DNA of 64,000 nt. Source: Pseudomonas furukawaii (GTDB taxonomy: Bacteria; Pseudomonadota; Gammaproteobacteria; Pseudomonadales; Pseudomonadaceae). The notes below the pieces were generated by a model. It saw nothing but the letters and a program-made list of their open reading frames with translations. It was not told where the DNA came from and made no database searches. Positions 21,714 to 30,292 of this stretch are shown here, piece after piece; position 1 is the first letter of the stretch; the number at the start of each line of letters is the position of its first letter. The position numbers and the translations under genes were made by a program. The stretch covers positions 4,774,001 through 4,838,000 of the forward strand of contig NZ_AP014862.1 in assembly GCF_002355475.1 (NCBI RefSeq). The letters run 5' to 3'.

Positions 21714-22751
21714 TTACCAATGGAAGCGCAGCAGGTTGTCGCGCGGTACGACCAGGGGCGCGGGGGTAGCTTGTGGATCGGCCGAGGGAGCTTGCGCGGT
21801 GGGCGACTCCACCGGCGATTCCTGCAGGCCGACCAGGGCCAGTTGGGCCCGCAGCTGCTCGGGGCTGGCATTGACCTGATAGGCCAGGCGATCGCCTTCC
21901 ACCCGGATCAGTCGGGCGCCGAAGGGCTCCAGCAGACGGGACAGCTCGGCGTAACGCGCCAGGGTCGCGCCCTGCACCTCCAGGTCCAGGCTCTGCCCGG
22001 CCCCCGGCGCCACCACGAAACGCGGGGCTAGGCGCTGGTTCACCGCCAGCATCACCACATCGGCAACGGCGGCGCTGTCGACCCCTTCCGCAGTGCCCTG
22101 CTCACGGCTGTCGCCCAGCCAGAGGCGCCATTGCGCCTGCCATTTGCCGTCCGCTTCGGCGGCATCCACGGCCAGTAAGGCATCCGCGCCATATCGCTCG
22201 GACGCCTGGGTCAGGGCGCCCGGCTGGGCGGAGGTCAATTGCTCGGGGGTGGCCAGCAACTGCTCTTCCAGGTCCGCCAGCGGCAAGCGCAACGGCAGGC
22301 CACGGTTCTGTGCGGCCTCCTGCAAGGGGACGGCGGCCTCCTGGCCATCGCCCACCAGGCTGGTGCTGGCGGTGCCGCGATTCAGCCACCAGGCGAGGAT
22401 CGTGGGGCGGTTGGCGCTCCACAGGGCGATACCGGCCTGGCGCAGGGCTCGCTCGGTGGTCACCGGATCGAAGTCCACCACCAGGGTCCGCCCCTCGTAA
22501 CCGTACTGGCTGATGAGCTGCTGTGGATCCTGCCGAACCGATGCCAGCGCCGGGCTCTGGGACGCCTTGGCATCGCCGGACAGTCGCAGCACCAGGGTAT
22601 CCAGCGCCCGGACCAGCGCCTGGTTGCGCTCCTCCGGTTGCTGGGAGGCAACCGGCTCGCGAACCTGATAGAGGTTGTGGGCCGTCTCGGCCCGGACCGA
22701 CAGGCCGAAGAGGGTGAGACAGAGCAGGAGGGCGTGGACGATCAGGCGCAT
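21714..22751 (-). CDS. DUF2066 family secreted protein
   Basis: A 345-residue protein with a cleavable signal peptide MRLIVHALLLCLTLFGLSVRAE, so periplasmic. The body matches the DUF2066 group found upstream of perM in pseudomonads (segments such as ALVRALDTLVLRLSGD and VDFDPVTTERALRQAGIALW). The C-terminal 40 residues are Pro/Ala-rich and end NLLRFHW. Function unknown. It is divergent from purM and 42 bp upstream of the AI-2E permease gene. Confidence 0.85.
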   Translation of the reverse strand: MRLIVHALLLCLTLFGLSVRAETAHNLYQVREPVASQQPEERNQALVRALDTLVLRLSGDAKASQSPALASVRQDPQQLISQYGYEGRTLVVDFDPVTTERALRQAGIALWSANRPTILAWWLNRGTASTSLVGDGQEAAVPLQEAAQNRGLPLRLPLADLEEQLLATPEQLTSAQPGALTQASERYGADALLAVDAAEADGKWQAQWRLWLGDSREQGTAEGVDSAAVADVVMLAVNQRLAPRFVVAPGAGQSLDLEVQGATLARYAELSRLLEPFGARLIRVEGDRLAYQVNASPEQLRAQLALVGLQESPVESPTAQAPSADPQATPAPLVVPRDNLLRFHW

Positions 22752-22804
22752 GGTGGGGTCTCTATGGACGAACAGGGTGCAGCTTAGGCTGTAAGACGGC
22801 CCCT

Positions 22805-22845
22805 GGGAAACGGAGGGCTATACCTTAAACAGCCCTCCGTTTCCC
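22805..22845. repeat. Perfect 15-bp inverted repeat between DUF2066 gene and purM
   Basis: GGGAAACGGAGGGCT at 22805-22819 and its exact complement AGCCCTCCGTTTCCC at 22831-22845 with an 11-base loop. There is no T-run on either side, so a simple intrinsic terminator is not supported; it could be a structured leader or protein site. Confidence 0.75.
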
Positions 22846-22994
22846 GGCAACGCAACCTTTTCCCACTCTTTTCACGGGCGCCCGACCGCTGCCGATGGCC
22901 GCTACGGGGCAACCCTGATAAAATCGCTCGCCTTCGCAAACCGGCAGCCAGACTTGCCGGCAGACCCACGATTTCCCCCTATAGGCCTGGATTT

Positions 22995-24053
22995 ATGAGC
23001 AAGCAACCCTCCCTGAGCTACAAGGACGCCGGTGTAGACATCGACGCAGGCGAAGCCCTGGTCGAACGCATCAAAGGCGTGGCCAAGCGCACCGCGCGCC
23101 CTGAAGTGATGGGCGGCCTGGGTGGCTTCGGCGCCCTCTGCGAGATCCCGGCGGGCTACAAGCAGCCGGTGCTGGTATCCGGCACCGACGGCGTCGGCAC
23201 CAAGCTGCGCCTGGCGCTGAACCTGAACAAGCACGACAGCATCGGCCAGGACCTGGTCGCCATGTGCGTGAACGACCTGGTGGTCTGTGGCGCCGAGCCG
23301 CTGTTCTTCCTCGACTACTACGCCACCGGCAAGCTCAACGTCGACGTGGCCGCCACCGTGGTGACCGGCATCGGCGCCGGTTGCGAACTGGCCGGCTGCT
23401 CCCTGGTGGGTGGTGAGACCGCCGAGATGCCCGGCATGTACGAAGGCGAAGACTATGACCTGGCCGGCTTCTGCGTCGGCGTCGTGGAAAAGGCCGAGAT
23501 CATCGACGGTTCCCGCGTCCGCACCGGCGATACCCTGATCGCCCTGCCCTCCTCCGGCCCGCACTCCAACGGTTACTCCCTGATCCGCAAGATCATCGAA
23601 GTCAGTGGCGCCGACATCGAAAGCGTGCAGCTCGACGGCAAGCCCCTGGCCGACCTGCTGATGGCGCCCACCCGCATCTACGTCAAGCCGCTGCTGAAGC
23701 TGATCAAGGACACCGGCGCAGTCAAGGCCATGGCCCACATCACCGGCGGCGGCCTGCTGGACAACATTCCGCGCGTCCTGCCGGACAACGCCCAAGCCGT
23801 GATCGATGTGGCCAGCTGGCAGCGTCCGGCTGTGTTCGACTGGCTGCAGGAGCAAGGCAACGTCGACGAGACCGAAATGCATCGCGTCCTGAACTGCGGC
23901 GTGGGCATGGTGATCTGCGTCGCGCCGGAACAGGCCGAAGAAGCCCTGAAGGTCCTGCGTGATGCCGGTGAGCAGCCCTGGATCATCGGTCAGATCGCCG
24001 AAGCGGCCGAAGGCGCCCAGCGCGTTGTGCTGAACAACCTGAAGGGCCACTGA
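22995..24053 (+). CDS. purM: PurM, phosphoribosylaminoimidazole synthetase (AIR synthetase)
   Basis: A 352-residue ATP-dependent enzyme converting FGAM to AIR, step five of purine synthesis. The N-terminus has [16 protein letters not shown], the ATP-site region [15 protein letters not shown] (about 57-71), [17 protein letters not shown] (about 95-111), and [13 protein letters not shown] (about 137-149); C-terminal [17 protein letters not shown] is also typical. Its stop overlaps the purN start (TGATG). Confidence 0.97.
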   Translation: MSKQPSLSYKDAGVDIDAGEALVERIKGVAKRTARPEVMGGLGGFGALCEIPAGYKQPVLVSGTDGVGTKLRLALNLNKHDSIGQDLVAMCVNDLVVCGAEPLFFLDYYATGKLNVDVAATVVTGIGAGCELAGCSLVGGETAEMPGMYEGEDYDLAGFCVGVVEKAEIIDGSRVRTGDTLIALPSSGPHSNGYSLIRKIIEVSGADIESVQLDGKPLADLLMAPTRIYVKPLLKLIKDTGAVKAMAHITGGGLLDNIPRVLPDNAQAVIDVASWQRPAVFDWLQEQGNVDETEMHRVLNCGVGMVICVAPEQAEEALKVLRDAGEQPWIIGQIAEAAEGAQRVVLNNLKGH

Positions 24054-24703
24054 TGGCCGCACGTTGCAATGTGGTGGTGCTGATCTCCGGCTCCGGCAGC
24101 AACCTGCAGGCGCTGATCGACAGCATCACCGGCGACGAGCACCCGGCCCGCATCCGCGCGGTGATTTCCAACCGCGCCGATGCCTTCGGCCTTGAACGCG
24201 CGAAGAAGGCCGGCATCGACACCCGGACCCTGGACCACAAGGCCTTCGCCGACCGCGAAGCCTTCGATGCCGCGCTGATCGAAGCCATCGATGCCTACGA
24301 CCCGCAGCTGGTGATACTGGCCGGTTTCATGCGCATCCTCACCCCCGGCTTCGTGCGCCATTACCAGGGTCGCCTGCTGAACATTCATCCGTCGCTGTTG
24401 CCCAAGTACAAGGGCCTGCACACCCACCAGCGCGCACTGGAAGCCGGCGATTCCGAGCATGGCTGCAGCGTGCACTTCGTCACCGAGGAACTCGATGGCG
24501 GCCCCCTGGTGGCGCAGGCCCTGATCCCGGTAGAGTCGGATGACACGCCGGAAAGCCTGGCCCAGCGGGTCCATGTACAGGAACACCGCATCTATCCGCT
24601 GGCCATGCGCTGGTTTGCCGAAGGCAGGCTGCGCCTGGGCCCTGACGGCGCCGAACTGGATGGACAAGCGTTGCCCCCCACCGGGCGACAACTGCGTAAC
24701 TAG
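24053..24703 (+). CDS. purN: PurN, phosphoribosylglycinamide formyltransferase
   Basis: A 216-residue 10-formyl-THF-dependent GAR transformylase, step three of purine synthesis. The phosphate-binding N-terminus VVVLISGSGSNLQALID, the catalytic NIHPSLLPKYKGLHTH with Asn and His (about 105-120) and the later Asp in CSVHFVTEELDGGPLV (about 133-148) are all present. It is translationally coupled to purM and followed by the DUF3108 gene 11 bp on. Confidence 0.97.
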   Translation: MAARCNVVVLISGSGSNLQALIDSITGDEHPARIRAVISNRADAFGLERAKKAGIDTRTLDHKAFADREAFDAALIEAIDAYDPQLVILAGFMRILTPGFVRHYQGRLLNIHPSLLPKYKGLHTHQRALEAGDSEHGCSVHFVTEELDGGPLVAQALIPVESDDTPESLAQRVHVQEHRIYPLAMRWFAEGRLRLGPDGAELDGQALPPTGRQLRN

Positions 24704-24714
24704 GAGATTCGCCA

Positions 24715-25431
24715 ATGCGTCGCGCCTTGCTGTTGCTCCTCTCCCTCTTCACCCTGCCTGCGCTGGCCGCTGACCTGAAGCCCTTCACGGCCAGCTACAC
24801 CGCCGACTGGAAGCAACTGCCCATCAGCGGTACCGCCGGACGTAGCCTCAAGCCGCTGGACAACGGCCGCTGGCAGCTGGACTTCGAGGCTTCCATGCTG
24901 GTAGCCAGCCTCAGCGAAGTCAGCACCTTCCGCGTCGAGAACAACGCCTTCCTGCCCCTGACCTATCGCTTCAGCCGCAACGGCCTGGGCAAGAGCAAGG
25001 AGGTGGAGTTCGATTTCGACTGGACCCAGAAGCAGATCATCGGCAGCGATCGCGGTGACCAGGTTCGCCTGCCCTTGAACCGCGGCCTGCAGGACAAGTC
25101 CACCTACCAGCTGGTGCTCCAGCATGACGTCGCCGACGGCAAGAAGAGCATGAGCTACCAGGTGATCGACGGCGACGAGATCGAAACCTACGATTTCCGT
25201 GTGCTGGGCGAGGAGCGCGTGCGCACCAAGGCCGGCGTGCTGGACGCCATCAAGGTGGAGCGCGTGCGCGACCCCACCCAGAGCAGCCGCAAGACCGTGC
25301 TCTGGTTCGCCAAGGACTGGGACTACCTGCTGGTTCGCCTGCACCAGGTGGAAAAAGACGGCAAGGAGTACCAGATCATGCTCAAGGAAGGCACGGTCAA
25401 CGGGAAAGAGGTCAAGGGCGCCTCCGACTGA
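24715..25431 (+). CDS. DUF3108 secreted protein
   Basis: A 238-residue protein with the signal peptide MRRALLLLLSLFTLPALAAD. The mature domain is strand-rich, as in DUF3108 proteins: PFTASYTADWKQLPISG near the start, QVIDGDEIETYDFRVLGEE in the middle and a C-terminal LVRLHQVEKDGKEYQI. Its role is unknown. A ribosome binding site AGGAG lies 8 bases upstream. It is co-directional with purMN, and its terminator is the insertion point of the integrated element. Confidence 0.87.
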   Translation: MRRALLLLLSLFTLPALAADLKPFTASYTADWKQLPISGTAGRSLKPLDNGRWQLDFEASMLVASLSEVSTFRVENNAFLPLTYRFSRNGLGKSKEVEFDFDWTQKQIIGSDRGDQVRLPLNRGLQDKSTYQLVLQHDVADGKKSMSYQVIDGDEIETYDFRVLGEERVRTKAGVLDAIKVERVRDPTQSSRKTVLWFAKDWDYLLVRLHQVEKDGKEYQIMLKEGTVNGKEVKGASD

Positions 25432-25454
25432 TCCCCTTCGCCACACCAGAAACC

Positions 25455-25475
25455 GGGCCTCGCGCCCGGTTTTTT
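25455..25475 (+). repeat. attL-side direct repeat within DUF3108 terminator
   Basis: GGGCCTCGCGCCCGGTTTTTT, identical to 31215-31235. With the preceding ACC it makes the hairpin ACCGGGC-CTC-GCGCCCGGT plus T-run, the DUF3108 terminator. Integration therefore rebuilds a working terminator on this side. Confidence 0.85.
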
Positions 25476-25508
25476 CGTTTGGGCGTTGTCGCCTACCTTT
25501 TTGATTTA

Positions 25509-26546
25509 TCAGGCTTTTTTCTGATCTTCCTGCTCTGCAAGCGGGGAGGTGTCGAAGAAGTGTCGAAAGTCTCTGGTCGGGCCGAACTCCAGAACGTCCT
25601 GGAAGTGACCGGGTGCAAGGTGGGCGTAGCGCATGGTCATCGCCACCGACGCGTGTCCCAGGATCTTCTGCAGCGACAGGATGTTCCCCCCGTTGGCCAT
25701 GAAGTGCGACGCGAAGGTGTGCCGCAGCACGTGAGCCTTCTGGCCGGCAGGCAGCTCCAGGCCAGCTTCCTTCACCGCCTTATCGAACCTGTTCCGGCAG
25801 TTGGTGAATAGCCCGTGCTTTGAGAAGTGATCAAGGATGCGGGCTTCCAGCTCGGGCGTGATCGGGATCGATCTACGGCGCTTCGACTTCGTCTCCACGA
25901 AATGCACCGCGCCGCCCTTCACCCTGGACGGCACCAGGCCCTGAGCTTCTCCCCAGCGGCAACCCGTAGCCAGGCAGATGGTGGAGATCAGCTCGACGTG
26001 AACGTGCTGCATCGAGCGCAACGTAGCGAACAGCCTGTTCAACTGGTCGTGATCGAGGTAGGCCAGTTCCCGCTCCTGGAGCTTCATTGGCTTCACCGTG
26101 GCCAGCGGGTTCGGGTAGTCGATTTCCTGGAACTCGATCAGCACGTTGAACAAGGCGCGGAGGTAGCCGAGTTCGTTGTTCATCGTCTTGCGGCTGATGC
26201 CGGCCGCCAGGCGCTTGGCTCGGTACTCGGCGAACTTCACGGCGGTGAACTGGCAGCCGATCGGGTCGCCCAGGCGCTCGATCATTCGACGCATCAGCAA
26301 TTCACGCCCTTCAAAGTCAGAGAGGCCATTGCCGTGCAGGATGCCCCACCGTTTCAACAGTTCCAGCAAACGACGGCGGTCCCTCGGACGGGGTGACCAG
26401 TCCGGGGTTTCGATGCACTTGGCCCGGCAGGTGGCTTCAAAGCGCAGGGCCTCGCCCTTGGTCTTGAACGTCTTGCGGAAGCGCTTGCCCTTGATGGGTT
26501 CGGTATCGACCTTCCAACGGCCATCCGGTAGTTGCTGGATAGCCAT
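25509..26546 (-). CDS. Tyrosine recombinase / phage integrase
   Basis: A 345-residue site-specific recombinase. The N-terminal arm-binding region is basic (GRWKVDTEPIKGKRFRKTF), a SAM-like core-binding domain spans about 65-165, and the catalytic domain spans 170-330. The residues seen are Arg in ATGCRWGEAQGL, the box HVLRHTFASHF (His-x-x-Arg), His in KILGHASVAMT and Tyr in MRYAHL. The start at 26546 overlaps the rep stop as TGATG; an in-frame Met six residues upstream is less likely. The 3' part overlaps a pair of TGTCGAA sites near the left end. Confidence 0.95.
   Translation of the reverse strand: MAIQQLPDGRWKVDTEPIKGKRFRKTFKTKGEALRFEATCRAKCIETPDWSPRPRDRRRLLELLKRWGILHGNGLSDFEGRELLMRRMIERLGDPIGCQFTAVKFAEYRAKRLAAGISRKTMNNELGYLRALFNVLIEFQEIDYPNPLATVKPMKLQERELAYLDHDQLNRLFATLRSMQHVHVELISTICLATGCRWGEAQGLVPSRVKGGAVHFVETKSKRRRSIPITPELEARILDHFSKHGLFTNCRNRFDKAVKEAGLELPAGQKAHVLRHTFASHFMANGGNILSLQKILGHASVAMTMRYAHLAPGHFQDVLEFGPTRDFRHFFDTSPLAEQEDQKKA
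25550..25567. promoter_or_regulatory. Left pair of TGTCGAA repeats, candidate integrase arm sites
   Basis: TGTCGAA at 25550-25556 and 25561-25567, 11 bp apart. The same heptamer pair with the same 11-bp spacing lies at 31104-31121 near the other end of the element. The left pair sits inside the integrase coding sequence. Confidence 0.55.
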
Positions 26547-27844
26547 CAGACGGCACGCCCCCATCGGATGATGCGTTCCTCCAGCAGTTGCTTGATGCGC
26601 TTGTAGAGGGCCCGTTCGTCCATGCCCTTCTGGGCGTAGTGGTCACGGATCAGCGGCCAGCACTCCCAGTCGCGGAGGCCGGCAAAGGCCTTTTTTGCGC
26701 CGATGCGCCCCCTGGCGACAAGGCTGATGAAGTTGCCCAGGAAGAGGTCGATGTTCTTTCCCGAAAAGCCCTGGGCGGTCTTGTAGTGGCGCTTGTAGTG
26801 AGTGCGGCCCGCAAGCGAGACGCCGGGCACCGAGACTTTCACGTCTTGCCGCATGAGCGACCAGAACGCATCGAACACGCCCTTGCTGGAGCAGAGGCGG
26901 AAGGACTCCAGGCCGTACTGGAACAGCCCGTTCAGGTGCGGGGCCAGTTCCTTGTAGGTGCGGCTGTCGATCATGGCGCCGGTGTCCATGCAGGCCGAGC
27001 CGTCGGCGAACTGCTGGACGATGGAGTGGTGAAAGCGCAGCTCCACGCGCCACACCGGGGCCTTGGCGTCGTAGTTCTGGTCGTCGTCCGGGGCGAAGGG
27101 GTTGTCCATGGTCTTCCAGACCGACTGCCAGTAGTCGAGCTTGTCGATGCTGTAGGCCTGGAGGGACTTGTTGTAGATGGCCAGCTGCATGCCCGAGGCG
27201 GAGCCGAACAGGAAGGACTGGGCGTTGCCGTAGGACACGGCCTCACCGTCGTAGAACACTTCGTTGATGCCGGTGATGCTGCGCCGGGTACGGGCGCGGC
27301 AGAGCAGGCGATCCATCAGATCCTTCGGCGGTTTCCAGCCTTGCACGTCCAGGGCGAGGTGGACGGCGCACTGGTTGGCCTCCACGCATTCCAGGGCGGC
27401 CTGGGCGAAGCGGTCCATCCACTCCTGCAGCACCTCTGGCGGACACGACTGGATGGCATGAGGGCTGACCTCGATCTTGAGGTGGGCGCCGATCACGTCG
27501 GCCTTCACGTTGAAGTTCTTGAGCAGCAGCACAAAGCCCAGGTCGTTGTTCTGCAGCTTGTACTGGTAGCCGGAATCCCGGCTGACACGCCCCGCGTGCC
27601 ACTGGTGCCCGGCAAAGCTGACCAAGCCGCTTTCCTCGAACAGGGCCAGCACCTGGGGCCGCACCATGCCCCGGTACAACTGGCGCACGGTGTCCACCCG
27701 GCAACCCAACAGGCGGACGCCCGACAGGTTGGTCAGGCGGGCCGACTTCTGGTCGAAGAACAGACGGGAGTGGCGGCACTCCTGGCCGGTCTGCAAATCG
27801 ACGCGAATCTGGTCTACGGCTTTCCTCATGTCGTCAAACTCCAT
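26546..27844 (-). CDS. Filamentous-phage-type replication initiator (rolling circle)
   Basis: A 432-residue protein resembling the replication initiation factors of inoviruses such as Pf1/Pf4 (about the same length) and RstA. Visible family-like pieces: [19 protein letters not shown] (about 150-168), [13 protein letters not shown] (about 222-234) and [16 protein letters not shown] (about 268-283), matching the Y-x-K ... R-x-E-L pattern of the Rep_trans type. These proteins nick the double-strand origin to start rolling-circle replication. It is coupled to the integrase by a 1-base overlap, as in Pf prophages where both genes lie together. Family assignment is by motif memory, not a search. 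Confidence 0.75.
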   Translation of the reverse strand: MEFDDMRKAVDQIRVDLQTGQECRHSRLFFDQKSARLTNLSGVRLLGCRVDTVRQLYRGMVRPQVLALFEESGLVSFAGHQWHAGRVSRDSGYQYKLQNNDLGFVLLLKNFNVKADVIGAHLKIEVSPHAIQSCPPEVLQEWMDRFAQAALECVEANQCAVHLALDVQGWKPPKDLMDRLLCRARTRRSITGINEVFYDGEAVSYGNAQSFLFGSASGMQLAIYNKSLQAYSIDKLDYWQSVWKTMDNPFAPDDDQNYDAKAPVWRVELRFHHSIVQQFADGSACMDTGAMIDSRTYKELAPHLNGLFQYGLESFRLCSSKGVFDAFWSLMRQDVKVSVPGVSLAGRTHYKRHYKTAQGFSGKNIDLFLGNFISLVARGRIGAKKAFAGLRDWECWPLIRDHYAQKGMDERALYKRIKQLLEERIIRWGRAV

Positions 27845-28298
27845 GAAATGACACGAATTGAAATGGCGTTAAGCCATTGATAGGACGTGCTACAGGGACG
27901 TCCCGACGACCGCTTGAGCGCGGGTCCCACCCGCACGCGGGAGCCCTCCCGCGCTCACGCGTTTGCGCGGTACGCGCTGCGCGCGTATCCGTGCAAAACG
28001 CGTGTGCGCTCGGATTGGCACATTCATTCCGGGGAGGGCTCTGGAGGGCGACCGATACAGGCTCGGCCAGCGGGCAGGGAATCAGCAGCGGGGGCAGCGG
28101 GGGCGTGGGTTCACGGAACTGCGGCCAAAGCAGGGTAGCCAGTACCGCCAGCAGGGCCAGGGAGAACACCAGGACCCCGACAACACCAAGGGCGCCGCCC
28201 TTGTCATCCCGCTCTTGCCGCCGAGGGCTCGGGAGCGCGGGGCGGTGAAGCTGCCCCACACTCCCCAGCCAAGGCTGCCAGGGCTGGTGTACGGTCAA
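27834..28298 (-). CDS. Small predicted membrane protein of the element
   Basis: A 154-residue frame with a single clear membrane segment, [20 protein letters not shown] (about residues 38-57), followed by a Pro-rich stretch PTPPLPPLL. It starts at a TTG overlapping the upstream stop (TTGA) and its own stop overlaps the rep start by 11 bp, which supports coding. The C-terminal 80 residues are Arg/Ala-rich and cover strong DNA hairpins, so that part may be dictated by DNA structure. Not recognised; in filamentous phages, small membrane proteins occur near rep. Confidence 0.45.
   Translation of the reverse strand: MTVHQPWQPWLGSVGQLHRPALPSPRRQERDDKGGALGVVGVLVFSLALLAVLATLLWPQFREPTPPLPPLLIPCPLAEPVSVALQSPPRNECANPSAHAFCTDTRAARTAQTRERGRAPACGWDPRSSGRRDVPVARPINGLTPFQFVSFHGV
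27915..28003. repeat. Two adjacent nested hairpins, candidate single-strand replication or packaging signal
   Basis: First: TGAGCGCGGG (27915-27924) pairs perfectly with CCCGCGCTCA (27948-27957) and encloses CCCGC-AC-GCGGG. Second: ACGCGTTTGC (27957-27966) pairs with GCAAAACGCGT (27993-28003, one extra base) and encloses TACGCGC-TGC-GCGCGTA (27971-27987). Paired compact hairpins just upstream of rep resemble inovirus origins. Confidence 0.55.
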
Positions 28299-28678
28299 GG
28301 GTGCGCTGCGCCCGTGCTTCCGTTCGCCGGAACTGAAATACGATTCCGACGAGCCGGGAGCGCGGCCCCTGACCGGATCAGGCCACCGAACACGGGAGAG
28401 GGCTGGTCCGAGCCCGACAACGGGCGGCGGTGCAGCGTGGTGAGGGTGCGGATGTTCGACCAGAACACCTCATTCGGGAAGCGCTCTTCATGGAGGGCAT
28501 TGAGGACCAGGAAGTGGCCTTCCTCAACGAGGCCTTCCAGCGGCACCACCACGCCGACGATGTGGAAGCAGCGCCAGAGCGGCTCCGGGTCCTGCTCCCA
28601 CACCAGCTCCATCATGACGGTCTGGCCGATCAGGCCCATGGCCTGGGTGGCGTTCAGGTTGAGTGCGAAGCTAGTCAT
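28295..28678 (-). CDS. Unknown small protein of the element operon
   Basis: A 127-residue protein starting [18 protein letters not shown] at 28678. The first 85 residues look structured and strand-rich ([20 protein letters not shown], then [17 protein letters not shown]); the last 40 are Arg/Ser/Pro-rich. Its start overlaps the upstream gene by 8 bp. The position between regulators and rep, and the small size, would suit a single-strand DNA-binding protein as in inoviruses, but I see no specific motif, so this is only a guess. Confidence 0.6.
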   Translation of the reverse strand: MTSFALNLNATQAMGLIGQTVMMELVWEQDPEPLWRCFHIVGVVVPLEGLVEEGHFLVLNALHEERFPNEVFWSNIRTLTTLHRRPLSGSDQPSPVFGGLIRSGAALPARRNRISVPANGSTGAAHP

Positions 28679-28919
28679 TGTCGTAGTCCCCCTCATCGAA
28701 CTCGTCCTTGCCGTGCTCCAGGTCCTCGCACAGCCGCTCCAGGTTGATCAGGCGCGAGCCCTGGACCCTCACCGCAGGCACGGTGCCGTTGTCCATCCAG
28801 CCCACCACGGTTTCGACGGAAACGCCGCACATGTCGGCGAAGGCTTCCGCGCTCATTACGGCGCTGTTGCCGCTGGAAGGCAGGGCGGCCAGGGTGAGGC
28901 GTACGTTGGCGTTGTTCAT
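28671..28919 (-). CDS. Small HTH DNA-binding protein (excisionase/AlpA-like)
   Basis: An 82-residue protein, MNNANVRLTLAALPSSG at the start. It has a MerR/AlpA-type helix-turn-helix, MSAEAFADMCGVSVETVVGW followed by MDNGTVPAVRVQGSRLINLE, and ends in an acidic tail ([12 protein letters not shown]). Such small proteins act as excisionases or operon regulators. The start at 28919 overlaps the upstream stop by 4 bp and its own end overlaps the next gene by 8 bp. Confidence 0.75.
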   Translation of the reverse strand: MNNANVRLTLAALPSSGNSAVMSAEAFADMCGVSVETVVGWMDNGTVPAVRVQGSRLINLERLCEDLEHGKDEFDEGDYDND

Positions 28920-29131
28920 GCGTTCCACTCCTGTTCCAGAAGCCATTGGCGCAGCAGGGCGCAGTTGACCATGCGCAGCTTGCCGAGCTTCACCGAGGGG
29001 ATGATTCCCCGATACACCCAGGCGCGGGCGGTGTCGCAGGTGACGCCGTTGCGATCCGCCCAGGCGGCGATGGGTTCTACGTCCTGTTGGGGGCCGGCCA
29101 GGCTGGCCGGTGAGAGGTCTTCCAGTTCCAT
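28916..29131 (-). CDS. Small HTH protein, first gene of the leftward element operon
   Basis: A 71-residue DNA-binding protein starting MELEDLSPASLAG at 29131, chosen because a longer frame would run through the operator. It carries a winged-HTH-like segment, PIAAWADRNGVTCDTARAWV then YRGIIPSVKLGKLRMVN, similar to the next gene product; the two may be diverged paralogues acting as Cro-like and excisionase-like proteins. Both presumably come from the promoter at 29132-29258. Confidence 0.75.
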   Translation of the reverse strand: MELEDLSPASLAGPQQDVEPIAAWADRNGVTCDTARAWVYRGIIPSVKLGKLRMVNCALLRQWLLEQEWNA

Positions 29132-29172
29132 GCTCGTTCCGTCACTATTCGTCTCTGTGAGTGGATATCCAT

Positions 29173-29203
29173 CCTTAATTGATCCAATTTGGATCAATTA
29201 AGG
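29173..29203. promoter_or_regulatory. Palindromic operator O1 of the element
   Basis: Arms CCTTAATTGATCC (29173-29185) and GGATCAATTAAGG (29191-29203) are a perfect 13-bp inverted repeat around AATTT. It lies in the divergent interval between the leftward operon and the repressor gene, so it is the likely repressor binding site. Confidence 0.8.
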
Positions 29204-29219
29204 CGGATCATGCCACTTT

Positions 29220-29235
29220 TGATCCGAATTGGATA
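29220..29235. promoter_or_regulatory. Second, weaker operator O2
   Basis: TGATCC-GAATT-GGATAGA repeats the inner half-sites and 5-bp spacing of O1 (TGATCC-N5-GGATCA) with a mismatch, 24 bp before the repressor start; it probably gives autoregulation. Confidence 0.6.
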
Positions 29236-29258
29236 GATCACCAATAGATCGAAAAGTT

Positions 29259-29534
29259 ATGATCAAAGCACGTGTTATAGAGATTTTGAAAAGCTCAGAG
29301 ATGCGCCTTCCAGAGCTGGAGGAGCGGACAGGTATCAGTCGTTACACTTGGAACAACCTCAAGAATCCAGCCCGAAGTAGAGAGATCAAGGAAACCGAGA
29401 TCCTTGCGATCGCTGAAGTGTTCCCGCAGTACAGGTGGTGGTTGCTGACTGGAGAGGTCATGCCCGAGATCGGACAGACGAGCCCCGCCTATGATGAAGC
29501 CCATTCAAACTTGCCGGCTTCCAACGCGGACTAG
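29259..29534 (+). CDS. Phage-type repressor with N-terminal HTH
   Basis: A 91-residue protein starting MIKARVIEILKSSEMRLPEL at 29259. The HTH is around PELEERTGISRYTWNNLKN (about residues 18-36), followed by ILAIAEVFPQYRWWLLTGE, a segment common in CI-like repressors that lack a self-cleavage domain. The C-terminus is short and without a Ser-Lys LexA-type protease, so direct RecA-dependent cleavage is unlikely. It is divergent from the replication operon and faces two operator palindromes. Confidence 0.85.
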   Translation: MIKARVIEILKSSEMRLPELEERTGISRYTWNNLKNPARSREIKETEILAIAEVFPQYRWWLLTGEVMPEIGQTSPAYDEAHSNLPASNAD

Positions 29535-29625
29535 CAAGCCACCGGCAAGGCATTGACCACTGGTTCTATCGGAATTTTGGTTCTAAGATTTAGGTTTTTC
29601 TTTATTGGAATTATGGAGTTTTATC

Positions 29626-30288
29626 TTGTTTGAAAACATGACTCTTTTCAGCTGCCAATTAGCGCTGTTCGTCGAATCTGGAAGTGTCCGAGCAGATGAA
29701 CTCAGCGTGGAAGTTAGGCGCGGCATGGATTTGGGCAGCTACGAGCCAATGTTGATCCCAGAAGCTCCAGGAATGCCTGAGGAATTCCCTAGGCTCCAGA
29801 TAAATACGTCGAAAGGCTATCAGCTTACAATGAGCAAGCTTCGGATTGACTTTTTTATGTCGCTGCCGTTGGGCCTCGAAGACAAAGAGCTTACAGAGTT
29901 TCATCAAAGGGCATCCCAGCTACTTGGAATTCTTGGTAGTTACGGGTTTTCTTTCTCGAGAGTTGGCCTTATTTGCAACTACTTCCTTTCAAGCACTGTT
30001 TCGGCAAAAGATGCTGCCCAGAAGTTTCTTAAGGTTGATAGCGATGACGTAGCTGAGCTGAATTTTTCGATCACAAAAAGATTCGAAAGAGGCGGTCGGC
30101 TCTTGAATAATTTATATAATTTTGCTTCAGGCGCCTCCGCTCACATGGGGGATGGATATGTTTTGGTGAGAGATGTTAATACAGTTCCTCACATAAACTA
30201 TTCAATGTCGCCCCGAGACATAGAAGAGTTGATTGACTTTATGAAGGGGATGATTGATAGAAATAGTGTTTCCGATTTTGTGAGATAA
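29626..30288 (+). CDS. Cargo gene A: unknown protein, visibly AT-rich
   Basis: About 220 residues. I prefer a TTG start at 29626 (MFENMTLFSC), seven bases after GGAG; an ATG at 29638 is too far from any ribosome binding site. No signal peptide or membrane segment. Pieces include LQINTSKGYQLTMSKLRID, YGFSFSRVGLICNYFLS and a C-terminal VRDVNTVPHINYS followed by a helix EELIDFMKGMI. The strand-strand-helix plan resembles TIGR04255-type proteins seen near defence genes, but I am unsure. Base composition is far from that of the core genes. It lies 4 bp before cargo gene B, so the two are co-expressed. Confidence 0.7.
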   Translation: MFENMTLFSCQLALFVESGSVRADELSVEVRRGMDLGSYEPMLIPEAPGMPEEFPRLQINTSKGYQLTMSKLRIDFFMSLPLGLEDKELTEFHQRASQLLGILGSYGFSFSRVGLICNYFLSSTVSAKDAAQKFLKVDSDDVAELNFSITKRFERGGRLLNNLYNFASGASAHMGDGYVLVRDVNTVPHINYSMSPRDIEELIDFMKGMIDRNSVSDFVR

Positions 30289-30292
30289 AAAT

